From the NCBI GenBank assembly GCA_965115815.1, contig OZ220465.1:124001-188000 (forward strand): DNA of 64,000 nucleotides, written 5' to 3'. A model generated the notes under the pieces. That model was not told the DNA's origin, ran no database searches, and saw only the letters and a list, made by a program, of their open reading frames with translations. Shown here piece by piece: positions 18,519-26,368 of this stretch (position 1 is the stretch's first letter; every line of letters starts with the position of its first letter). A program made the position numbers and the translations under genes. Source of the DNA: VXPW01 sp965115815. Lineage in GTDB: Bacteria; Pseudomonadota; Alphaproteobacteria; TMED109.

Positions 18519-19601
18519 TCAGACCGCGAATGCGCGGAGCCGTTCGCGGTCGAACACGACGCCGTGTCCGGGCCGCTCGGGGGCCACGGCCCGGCCGTTG
18601 CGCATCTCGAGCGGATGCACGAGGAAGGATTCCAGACCGAAGCCGTGGATTTCCAGGAACGATGCATTGGAAACGGCCGCGAGCAGGTGCACGTGCAGGT
18701 CGTGCACGCCGTGCGAGGTCACGGGAAGGTTGTGCGCCTCGGCCAGGGCCGCCACCTTGCGCCAGACCGTGATGCCGCCGCAGGTCGCGAGGTCGGGTTC
18801 CGGGAAATCGGCCCCGCCCGCCGCCACCAGGGCCCGGAATTCGGCCAGCGTGTGCAGATTCTCGCCGGCGGCGATGGGGATGCCCACGTCGCGCACGCGC
18901 CGGTGGGCCGGAAAGTCGTCGGCGGCGACGGGTTCTTCGAGCCACACGAGCCCGAACGGCTGCAGTCGGCGCGCCGCCTGCACCGCCTCGCCCGCCCGCC
19001 AGGCCATGTTGGCATCGACCATCAGGGGGAAATCGTCGCCGAGCAGCCGGCGCATGGCGCGCACCCGCCGGATGTCCTCGTGCACGTCCGGCCGGCCGAC
19101 CTTCATCTTGATCGCCCGAAATCCGTCCGCGACCCGCTGCTCGGTACGGGCGAGCAGTGCCGGGGTGGGATCCTGCAGGTCGATCCCGCCGGCGTAGCAC
19201 GGAACCTCGGGGTCATGGCCGCCGAGCAGGCGCCACAACGGCAGGCCGGCGCGCCGGGCCTTCAGGTCCCACAGTGCGACATCCACGGCCGCCTGCGCGA
19301 AACTCGCCGGACCGCCGCGGCCGACGTAGTGCACGGCCTGCCAGAGGCGCTGCCAGAGCGCCTCGATGCGGTCGGGGTCGGCACCGACGAGCAGCGGACG
19401 GAAATCGGCCTCGATCAGACTGCGGACGGCGCCGCCGGCCCGCCCGACGGTATACGTGTAGCCGCTTCCCGTGGCGCCGTCCGCCGTTCGGATCTCGACC
19501 GTGGTCACGTCGAAGGCGCCCATCGCACCGTGGGTAGCGTCGGTCAGGGGCGGGTCCAGGGGCAGCCGGTACTGGCGGACCTCCAGGGCGTCGATTGTCA
19601 T
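18519..19601 (-). CDS. Mandelate racemase family enzyme (enolase superfamily)
   Basis: The 360-residue enzyme has a complete mandelate-racemase active site: FRAIKMKVG (KxK base pair, near residue 165), LMVDANMAW (Asp), VWLEEPVAA (Glu) and IAAGENLHT (Glu) as Mg2+ ligands, and TSHGVHD (His base) near residue 297. It probably racemises or dehydrates an acid sugar. Unlike the family member at 3843-5048, all key residues are present. Its ATG overlaps the stop of the upstream small membrane protein gene by 4 bp, so translation is likely coupled. The MFS gene follows after 48 bp. The exact substrate is not deducible. Confidence 0.92.
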   Translation of the reverse strand: MTIDALEVRQYRLPLDPPLTDATHGAMGAFDVTTVEIRTADGATGSGYTYTVGRAGGAVRSLIEADFRPLLVGADPDRIEALWQRLWQAVHYVGRGGPASFAQAAVDVALWDLKARRAGLPLWRLLGGHDPEVPCYAGGIDLQDPTPALLARTEQRVADGFRAIKMKVGRPDVHEDIRRVRAMRRLLGDDFPLMVDANMAWRAGEAVQAARRLQPFGLVWLEEPVAADDFPAHRRVRDVGIPIAAGENLHTLAEFRALVAAGGADFPEPDLATCGGITVWRKVAALAEAHNLPVTSHGVHDLHVHLLAAVSNASFLEIHGFGLESFLVHPLEMRNGRAVAPERPGHGVVFDRERLRAFAV

Positions 19602-19945
19602 GGCTCAGGTTCCTCCGGACGGGTGCGGCGGCGGAAGCGCCGCCGCCGGTCGAGGAGCGACGCCGCGCCGTGCGCCAGTGCCGTGCCCGCCGCCATCCAG
19701 AGCAGCAGGCCGGGCCAGCTGCGGACCGGGGCGCCGATGCCGCCGCGCCGCTGCAGTTCCAGCAGCAGGCCCATCCCCGCCGCCATTCCCGCGGCGCGGC
19801 CGAGCAGGCCGCGCAGCCGGCGCAGCGCCGGGGTCGGCCGGCGGAGCGCGAGCATGACCGGTCCGACGGCCAGCGCCGCGACCCACCACCCCCACGGATC
19901 CAGAAACGGGAGCAGCGATGCCGGAACCAAGGGGGTCGGAATCAT
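19598..19945 (-). CDS. Small hydrophobic membrane protein, function unknown
   Basis: The 115-residue product starts MIPTPLVPASLLPFL. It has two to three hydrophobic stretches (around residues 17-35, 50-62 and 74-92), with arginine-rich segments between them and a very basic tail (DRRRRFRRRTRP). It is not recognised. The main support is its position: first gene of a tight minus-strand run, 4-bp overlap with the enolase-superfamily gene, and a consistent membrane-protein pattern. It lies divergently from rpmJ, about 90 bp away. Confidence 0.55.
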   Translation of the reverse strand: MIPTPLVPASLLPFLDPWGWWVAALAVGPVMLALRRPTPALRRLRGLLGRAAGMAAGMGLLLELQRRGGIGAPVRSWPGLLLWMAAGTALAHGAASLLDRRRRFRRRTRPEEPEP

Positions 19946-20037
19946 GGTGCAGCCTCGACGGATTGACAGTGCGCTGCCGGAATCGGATAGTGTCCCGGCT
20001 TCCCACCCCGTGCCGGTTCGCCGGCGAAGGTCGAGCC

Positions 20038-20163
20038 GTGAAGATCGTCAACTCCCTGAAGAGTACCAAAAAACGGGATCGCGACTGCCGGGTCATCCGG
20101 CGCAAGGGTCGCGTCTACGTGATCAACAAGAAGAACCCCCGACTGAAGGCCCGCCAGGGATGA
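20038..20163 (+). CDS. rpmJ: 50S ribosomal protein L36 (YkgO-type, zinc-free)
   Basis: The 41-residue protein reads MKIVNSLKSTKKRDRDCRVI and continues with the RRKGRVYVINKKNP core and LKARQG end of the longer L36 paralogue. Only one cysteine remains, so the C-x2-C...C...H zinc site of the short type is absent. Zinc-free L36 is induced under zinc limitation in several bacteria, but here it may be the only form. The start is GTG at 20038 with GAAGG about 8 bases upstream. It stands 44 bp before glcD on the same strand, and could share its transcript, although the functions are unrelated. Confidence 0.9.
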   Translation: MKIVNSLKSTKKRDRDCRVIRRKGRVYVINKKNPRLKARQG

Positions 20164-20207
20164 TCCCGGCCGCTCCGACTGCCCGACGTCGGCGCTGAGG
20201 CGGCGGC

Positions 20208-21695
20208 ATGCGGATGCCGGAGCCCGACGCGGCCGTGATCGCGGCGCGGGCGGACCTCGTCCGGGCTCTTCGGGAGGTCGTGCCCGGCGAGGGCGTCATC
20301 GAGGACGAGCGCGAGCTCCTCGCCTACGAGACCGACGGCCTGACGGCCTACCGGGAACTGCCGATGCTGGTCGTGCTTCCGGAGACGACCGAGCAGGTCG
20401 CCGCGGTGCTCCGATTGTGCCGCGCCCGGAACGTCAAGATCGTTCCGCGCGGGGCGGGCACCGGCCTGTCCGGCGGTGCCCTGCCGCTTCGGGACGGCGT
20501 CACCTTGGGGCTCGGACGCTTCAACCGCATTCTCGAGATCGACTACGACAACCTGTGCGTCGTGACGCAGCCCGGCGTGACCAACCTGGCGATCACTCGG
20601 GCGGTGGAGGGGCGGGGCTTCTACTACGCCCCCGACCCGTCGAGCCAGATCGCCTGCTCCATCGGCGGCAACGTGGCCGAGAACTCGGGCGGCGTCCATT
20701 GCCTGAAGTACGGCGTCACGACCAACAACATCACGGGCGTCGAACTCGTGACCATGGCCGGCGACGTGCTCAGGATCGGCGGCCGGCATCCGGACCCTGC
20801 GGGCTACGACCTGCTCGGCGTGATCACGGGATCCGAGGGCCTGCTGGGCGTGATCACCGAGGTCACGGTCAGGATCCGGCCCCAGCCGGAATGCACCCGA
20901 ACCGCGCTGCTCGGATTCCGGACGATCCGGGCGGGCGCCACCTGCGTGAACCGGGTGATCTCGGAGGGCATCATCCCGGCCGGCATGGAGATGATGGACC
21001 GGTTCGCGATCGAGGCGGCGGAAGCCTTTGCGCAGGCCGGGTATCCGCTTGATGCGGAATCGCTTCTGATCGTCGAGCTGGACGGCACGGTGTCCGAGGT
21101 GGCGGACGGCATGGCGCAGGTCCTCGCGATGGCCCGCGACTGCGGCGCGACGCACGTCCGCGAGAGTGCGGACCAGGCGGAACGGGAGCGGTTCTGGGCG
21201 GGCCGCAAGTCGGCGTTTCCGGCGATGGGGCGGCTCGCGCCCGACTACATCTGCATGGACGGCACCATTCCCCGCGGTCGCCTCCCCGATGTGCTCGACG
21301 GCATCGCCGCGCTGTCGCGGAAGCACGGCCTCCGGGTCGCCAACGTGTTTCATGCCGGGGACGGCAATCTGCATCCGCTGATCCTCTACGACGCCAACGA
21401 TGCCGGCCAGCTGGAGCGGGCCGAGGCGTTCGGCGCCGACATCCTGAAGTTGTGCGTGGCCGAGGGCGGCGTGCTGTCCGGCGAGCACGGAATCGGCGTC
21501 GAGAAGCGCGACCTGATGCCCGCCATGTTCGACGACACCGACCTCCGGCACCAGCAGCGGCTGAAGTGCGCGTTCGACCCGGACGGCCTGCTCAATCCGG
21601 GCAAGGTCTTTCCGGAACTGCACCGCTGCGCCGAACTCGGAAAGATGCACGTCCACCACGGCCGGCTGCCGTTTCCCGACCTGCCGCGTTTCTGA
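20208..21695 (+). CDS. glcD: Glycolate oxidase subunit GlcD (FAD-linked)
   Basis: GlcD is the catalytic FAD subunit of the membrane-associated GlcDEF complex that oxidises glycolate (and D-lactate) to glyoxylate. The 495-residue protein has the PCMH-type FAD domain with VPRGAGTGLSGGALP (near residue 84), DPSSQIACSIGGNVAENSGG and TGSEGLLGVITEV. The FAD-oxidase C domain follows, with VFHAGDGNLHP and the GEHGIGVEKR motif near residue 426. Length is normal. The start ATG at 20208 lacks a strong ribosome-binding site; an alternative ATG lies 6 bases later. It is followed 12 bp downstream by glcE. Confidence 0.95.
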   Translation: MRMPEPDAAVIAARADLVRALREVVPGEGVIEDERELLAYETDGLTAYRELPMLVVLPETTEQVAAVLRLCRARNVKIVPRGAGTGLSGGALPLRDGVTLGLGRFNRILEIDYDNLCVVTQPGVTNLAITRAVEGRGFYYAPDPSSQIACSIGGNVAENSGGVHCLKYGVTTNNITGVELVTMAGDVLRIGGRHPDPAGYDLLGVITGSEGLLGVITEVTVRIRPQPECTRTALLGFRTIRAGATCVNRVISEGIIPAGMEMMDRFAIEAAEAFAQAGYPLDAESLLIVELDGTVSEVADGMAQVLAMARDCGATHVRESADQAERERFWAGRKSAFPAMGRLAPDYICMDGTIPRGRLPDVLDGIAALSRKHGLRVANVFHAGDGNLHPLILYDANDAGQLERAEAFGADILKLCVAEGGVLSGEHGIGVEKRDLMPAMFDDTDLRHQQRLKCAFDPDGLLNPGKVFPELHRCAELGKMHVHHGRLPFPDLPRF

Positions 21696-21707
21696 GCGGC
21701 GCCGCTC

Positions 21708-22919
21708 GTGGACGCGCACGTCCGTCCGGCGGACGAAGCGGAACTCGTGGAGGCCATTCAAGGTCTGGCGGCGGCGCGCACCCCGGCCCAGGTGATCGGC
21801 GCCGGCACGAAGCCGGGACTGGGGCGGCCGGTCAATGCCGCCGGGACGCTGCGGCTCGACGGGCTCGCCGGAATCGAGAACCACGAGCCGGCCGAACTGA
21901 CCCTTGCCTGCGGTGCCGGAACTCCGCTTGCGGCCGTGGCGGAGCAGCTCGGGGAACACGATCAGGAACTCGCGTTCGAGCCGCCCGATCTGGGCCCTCT
22001 CTACGGGGCGCCGGGCGGGACGGCCACGATCGGTGGGGTGATCGGGTGCAATCTGGCCGGTCCCCGGCGGGTGCGCGCCGGAAGTCCGCGGGACCACTTT
22101 CTCGGGTTCCGGGCGGTGAGCGGCCGCGGCGAGGCCTTCAAGGCCGGCGGTCATGTGGTGAAGAACGTGTCGGGATACGACCTCTGCAAACTGCTGGCAG
22201 GATCCTTCGGAACGCTTGCGGTCCTGTCCCGGGTGATCGTCAAGGTGCTGCCGAGGGCCGGAAGCACCGCCACGTTGCTGCTGCCCGGCCGCTCGGTCCG
22301 CGACGCGGTCCGGCTGCTGATCACCGCCTGGCAGAGCCGTCTCGAACCGAGCGGGCTGTGCGGCCTGCCGGCCGAGCTCGTCGGCCGGTTACCGCCGGGG
22401 CTGCCGCAGGAGCCGGGCTGCATGGCCGCGATCCGGTTCGAAGGGCCGGCGGGCTCGGTGCAGGATCGTACCGAGCGCATGCGCGCCGACCTGGGAGGCG
22501 CGTCGCACTGGCTCGGACCCGCGGCCTCCCGCGCGCTGTGGCGGGCGGTCGGCGATGGTGCGCCGTTCGCGGATCCGGCGTCCGTACGGGCGGAGCGTCC
22601 GCTGTGGCGCCTGTCGCTGCCGCCGGCCGCGGCCGCGGCCGCCGTCGAGCGGCTGGAATCCCGGCCCGGCGGGAGCTGGCTTCTGGACGGGAGCCTGTTG
22701 TGGTTCGAGCCGGCCGACGGAGCCCCGGCGACGGACACGGTCCGCGCCGAGGCGGCCCGGGCGGGAGGGGCGGCCACGCTGCTCCGGGCGCCGGCGTCGG
22801 TCCGGGCCGCCGAAGGCGTGTTTCCGCCGCCCGCCGAAAGCATCGCACGCATTGCGGCGGCCCTCCGGTCCGGATTCGATCCGGCCGGCGTGCTCAATCC
22901 CGGCCGCATGGGGGTCTGA
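21708..22919 (+). CDS. glcE: Glycolate oxidase subunit GlcE (FAD-binding)
   Basis: The 403-residue protein resembles the N-terminal FAD-binding half of GlcD and is needed for GlcDEF activity. Visible family features are AAARTPAQVIGAGTKP near residue 24, LTLACGAGTPLAAVAEQL, and GAPGGTATIGGVIGCNLAGP followed by RDHFLGF and VVKNVSGYDLCKLLAGSFG. It ends FDPAGVLNPGRMGV, the usual terminus. The start is GTG at 21708, 12 bp after the glcD stop. glcF follows after only 4 bp, so the three genes form one translational unit. Confidence 0.94.
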   Translation: MDAHVRPADEAELVEAIQGLAAARTPAQVIGAGTKPGLGRPVNAAGTLRLDGLAGIENHEPAELTLACGAGTPLAAVAEQLGEHDQELAFEPPDLGPLYGAPGGTATIGGVIGCNLAGPRRVRAGSPRDHFLGFRAVSGRGEAFKAGGHVVKNVSGYDLCKLLAGSFGTLAVLSRVIVKVLPRAGSTATLLLPGRSVRDAVRLLITAWQSRLEPSGLCGLPAELVGRLPPGLPQEPGCMAAIRFEGPAGSVQDRTERMRADLGGASHWLGPAASRALWRAVGDGAPFADPASVRAERPLWRLSLPPAAAAAAVERLESRPGGSWLLDGSLLWFEPADGAPATDTVRAEAARAGGAATLLRAPASVRAAEGVFPPPAESIARIAAALRSGFDPAGVLNPGRMGV

Positions 22920-22923
22920 CGGA

Positions 22924-24216
22924 GTGCGCACCGACTTCACGGCGTCCCAGCTCGAGGATCCGGCGATCCGCACGGCGAACGAGATCCTCCGCGCCTGCGT
23001 GCACTGCGGTTTCTGCACGGCCACCTGCCCGACCTACGTGCTGCTCGGGAACGAACTCGACAGCCCCCGCGGCCGGATCTACCTGATCAAGGACATGCTG
23101 GAGAACGACCGGCCGGCGGACGCCGGGACCGTGCGGCACGTGGACCGGTGTCTCTCGTGCCTGTCCTGCATGACGACCTGCCCGTCCGGTGTCCACTACA
23201 TGCATCTGGTCGATCATGCACGGACGTGGATCGAGACCACGTTCCGCCGCCCGCTGCCCGAGCGGCTGTTCCGTCGGCTCCTCGCGCTGCTGCTGCCCCA
23301 TCCGGGCCGCTTTCGCTGGGCGCTCAGGCTGGGCCGCCCGTTCGTTCGGCCCTTGGCCCGGCGCCTGCCCGGGTTGGCCGGAAGACTGCTGCGCATGATC
23401 CCGGCGCGGGCCGCCCCGGCCGGTTTCGTCCGACCGGGATCCGTGTACCCGGCCGCGGGAGCGCGCCGGCTGCGCGTGGCCCTTCTCGCCGGCTGCGTGC
23501 AGCGGGTCCTGGATCCCCGGATCAACGATGCGACGGTGCGGTTGCTTACCCGGCTGGGGGCCGAGGTGGTGGTGCCCGCCGCCGACGGTTGCTGCGGTGC
23601 GCTGGTCCACCATCTGGGACGGGAACCGGCGGCGAAGCACGCGGCGCGGCGCAACCTGGCCGCGTGGCGCCGGCTGGCAGCCGAGGGCCCGCTCGATGCG
23701 ATCGTCGTGAACGCGGCCGGGTGCGGCACCATGCTCAAGGACTACGGCCATCTCCTGCGCACGGATGCGGACCGCGCGGAGGCGGCTTGGGCGGCGGGAC
23801 TGGCCGCCGACGTCACGGAGGTGGTGGATCGCTTGGGGTTGCCGGAGAGGGTCGCCGGATCTCATGCCGGCCGTCGCGTGGCCCATCATGCCGCATGCTC
23901 CCTGCAGCATGGCCAGCAACTGGCTCGACTGCCGGCCAGGTTGCTGTCCGCGGCCGGCTTCGAGGTACGGCCGGTGGCGGAGGGGCATCTCTGCTGCGGG
24001 TCGGCCGGCACCTACAACCTCCTGCAGCCGGTCCTGGCCGAGCGGCTGCGTGCGCGAAAGGTCGCCAACCTGGAGCGGACCGGAGCCGACGTGGTCGCGG
24101 CCGGAAATATCGGCTGCATGATGCAGATCGCGGGGGGATGCGCGATCCCGGTGGCGCACACGGCCGAACTTCTGGACTGGGCGACCGGTGGGCCACCGCC
24201 GCCGGTGCTGGGGTGA
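22924..24216 (+). CDS. glcF: Glycolate oxidase iron-sulfur subunit GlcF
   Basis: GlcF transfers electrons from GlcDE to the membrane quinone pool. The 430-residue protein has two ferredoxin-like 4Fe-4S motifs, CVHCGFCTATCPTY (residues about 26-39) and CLSCLSCMTTCPSG (about 77-90). Two CCG-domain signatures follow: DGCCGALVHHLG and, near the C-terminus, CCGSAGTYN. The start is GTG at 22924, 4 bp after glcE. A longer frame beginning at 22555 runs inside glcE and is not the gene. Nothing appears damaged. Confidence 0.95.
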   Translation: MRTDFTASQLEDPAIRTANEILRACVHCGFCTATCPTYVLLGNELDSPRGRIYLIKDMLENDRPADAGTVRHVDRCLSCLSCMTTCPSGVHYMHLVDHARTWIETTFRRPLPERLFRRLLALLLPHPGRFRWALRLGRPFVRPLARRLPGLAGRLLRMIPARAAPAGFVRPGSVYPAAGARRLRVALLAGCVQRVLDPRINDATVRLLTRLGAEVVVPAADGCCGALVHHLGREPAAKHAARRNLAAWRRLAAEGPLDAIVVNAAGCGTMLKDYGHLLRTDADRAEAAWAAGLAADVTEVVDRLGLPERVAGSHAGRRVAHHAACSLQHGQQLARLPARLLSAAGFEVRPVAEGHLCCGSAGTYNLLQPVLAERLRARKVANLERTGADVVAAGNIGCMMQIAGGCAIPVAHTAELLDWATGGPPPPVLG

Positions 24217-24498
24217 AGGCCCGGTGCCGGTCGTCGGGGGAGGAGCCCGCGCATCGGGCGGCGCGGGTTGCGGTGCCGGGGACACGAAGCCGCAGGCGGC
24301 TGATACGACCGGCGGGAACCGGGTGCGGCGCGGGGACGCGCGGGGGCGGTCCCGGCGCACCTGCCGGTCCGTGTTCGGAGCGACGGCCATCTCCCCCGGC
24401 TGCCGCCGGACCGCTCCGTTCCACCCGCAGACCACGGGTCAACCAGGCGGAGCCCCCGCCGGCGCCGCGATCGGAAGCAGCCGGGCCGGCGGCCAGGC

Positions 24499-24533
24499 AA
24501 TGGCATTCGGATAGGTTTTTCTGGCATTCGAAT
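24499..24533 (+). repeat. Dispersed ~35-bp motif, copy 1
   Basis: Core AATGGCATTCGGATA, then a T-run, then TGGCATTCGAATA. Near-identical motifs are at 59499-59534 and, inverted and more diverged, at 36661-36693. It may be the end of an unrecognised insertion sequence, since copies lie beside IS remnants. Confidence 0.5.
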
Positions 24534-24618
24534 ACGAACCCCCCCCCCGTGCTTCGGTCGGTGGTCGGAAGCCGGGGGCCTGGTCGGGTGGCCGGTGTCG
24601 GGAGGCGGGTACCCGGCA

Positions 24619-24652
24619 GGGCATTCCACGCCCAATAAGCGTGGGAATGCCC
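24619..24652. other. Imperfect 13-bp hairpin
   Basis: GGGCATTCCACGC pairs with GCGTGGGAATGCCC across a 7-base loop, with one bulged G. There is no T-run, so it is not a clear terminator. It lies just before the decayed low-complexity ORF. Confidence 0.4.
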
Positions 24653-24705
24653 TGCGGCGACGATGCACGGCATCTCCCAGGTCGATCACGCCCAGTAGCA
24701 GCTGA

Positions 24706-25899
24706 CCGCCTCGATCGGAGGCCCTCGTCGCCGTCCTCGCGTCGACCGGAGACGAGGGAGCCGGCGAGGAGGGCGGCGGGAACGTCACCGGCGATGCCGC
24801 GCAGTCGGCCGGGGACGCCGGGGAGTCCGCCACCGGAGAGGCGACCACCGGGGAAGCGACCGGCGAAGGGACGCCGGCGAACACCGGAGGGGAGGCAGGG
24901 TCCACCGACGGCACAAGCCGAGGGGAGCCGCCCGCCGCCGCCACGGAAACCCGCGAAGCCGGCGACGAGACCGACAAGGAGACCGGCAAGGACGAGGCCG
25001 CTGCCGGAGAGAAGGCGGGAGAGGTCGGCGGCGGGAACGGCGGCGGCGAGGCCGCGCAGTCGGAAGGGTACGCCGGGGAGACCGCCACCGAGGAGGCCGC
25101 CACCGGGGAAGCGACCGGCGAAGGGACGCCGGCGGCAGCCGGAGAGGACGGCGCTGCCGGCGCGCCCGGTGACGCCGAGTCCGGTCCCTCGGCGACCGCC
25201 ATCGCGAGGGCACTCGCCGAGGCACTGCTGCTCGACGGGCTCGCGGCCGATATCGAGGCCATCCCGCCGTGCTCGCCGCCGCCGGGGAGGAGGACGACGC
25301 CCTGCCTTCACCGGATCCCGATCGCGTCGTCGAGGCCCTCTCCGCCCTGCGCCGCGACCTCGAGGCTCAGGCGCAGCTGATCCGCACCCTCCACCAGCCG
25401 CCACCGCACGGCCCGGTCCCCGAGGCGACGCCGGCGGACGATCCGGCGGCGCTCCACGCCGAGATCATGGCCCGCATCGATCAGCTCATCGCCCGCATCG
25501 CCGACACGGCGACACCTGTCGCGGGCGGGGATCCTCCCGGGGCACCCGTGGCGTCACAGAGCCGCCCGCCGCCCACGGGACTCTCGACGAGGTCCGCACC
25601 GGCGCCGCCGATCTCTCGACGCAGCTCCGCGCCGAGAGGGGCGCCTTCCGCCGCTTCGCCTGGATCGGCGCCGCCATCGCCGCCGCCATTCCCGTGGCCG
25701 CTGCCCCCTCGGCATTTTTGCTCGACGTGACGACACGCTCATGCCCGCGGCCCCGGCGCCCGACCCGACGGGAGGATGGAAGGACACCGTCTGGGGGAAC
25801 TACGGCCACGACAGCGCCGAGTGCATGGGGCTGGAAGACGCCGGGCTCGGTTGCGTGCGTCGTCACGATCACGCCCCCGTCGAACCGCCCGTCGAGTAG
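24706..25899 (+). pseudogene. Decayed acidic low-complexity ORF with one membrane segment
   Basis: A frame open from 24706 has no start codon and encodes an Ala/Gly/Glu/Thr-rich, acidic repeat-like stretch (units such as TGEATGEGTPA occur twice). Shifts near 25265, 25540 and 25730 are needed to follow a plausible protein. It then reads DRVVEALSALRRDLEAQAQ and AEIMARIDQLIARIADTA (helical), then RRFAWIGAAIAAAIPVAA (one hydrophobic segment), then GGWKDTVWGNYGHDSAECM and a stop at 25899. Such a layout occurs in accessory proteins of alphaproteobacterial conjugative plasmids, but I do not recognise the family with confidence. The companion ORF at 25911 follows after 11 bp. Confidence 0.45.
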
Positions 25900-25910
25900 G
25901 GGGAAGGACC

Positions 25911-26336
25911 ATGACGACCAGCGCCAGCGATGCCCTCCGCATCCTCCCGGCGGGGCCAATGGAACTGTACGAGGAGAGGTACTTCAAGATCCTCGCGGAC
26001 CCGTCGGACGTCTGGCGCCACCGGCTGTTCGAGCTCATGGTCTATGCCGGCCTCAACCGCCTTCCCGCCGCCGCCGCGAATGCGAAGGAGTGGTGGAACC
26101 GGATCAGGTAGGTCGCAGAGGCGTTCGAGATCGCTCCCGGCAGGATGCTGGGTGACCTCTTCTTCCCCTACCGGGACCGGATCGACGCTCACATGCAGGA
26201 ACTGGCGAAACACCGGCCCGCCCGCCACAGCCCGCAAGCGTTCGTCTGCGGGACCGTGTGGGGGGGGCGATCACGGCGTCACCGGCAGCAGGGGATCCCG
26301 CATCGACGTCGCCTCCCGTCTCCCACGACCCGGTAG
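25911..26336 (+). pseudogene. Small ORF with in-frame amber codon, unknown function
   Basis: The frame starts MTTSASDALRILPAGPM at 25911, preceded by GGGGAAGGACC (good ribosome-binding site). It reads 66 residues to TAG at 26109. The same frame continues with sensible protein sequence (VAEAFEIAPGRMLGDLF, then RDRIDAHMQELAKHR) to about 26220 and stops at 26336, so the original product was likely longer than 105 residues. It may form an operon with the decayed ORF upstream. The family is not recognised; an association with plasmid-type functions is a guess from context. Confidence 0.45.
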
Positions 26337-26368
26337 CGGCGACAAGGCGGCAAGCCCGCCCGTATCTA

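Larger units (their letters stand above)
24217..24705. other. Intergenic; one IS-end-like repeat and one hairpin
   Basis: Nearly 490 bases after the glc operon with no supported gene. It contains a 35-bp motif repeated elsewhere in the window (24499-24533), a run of C near 24540, and an imperfect hairpin (24619-24652). GC-driven frames on both strands are ignored. Confidence 0.5.

Noticed and set aside
24641..26155. 504-codon Arg/Pro-rich ORF
   Set aside because: It is a frame shadow of an acidic Ala/Gly/Glu-rich sequence in another frame; its residues (PGKRPAKGRRR) are the out-of-frame image of the GEATGEG-type repeat. Only the short part near 25560-25730 belongs to the decayed protein.
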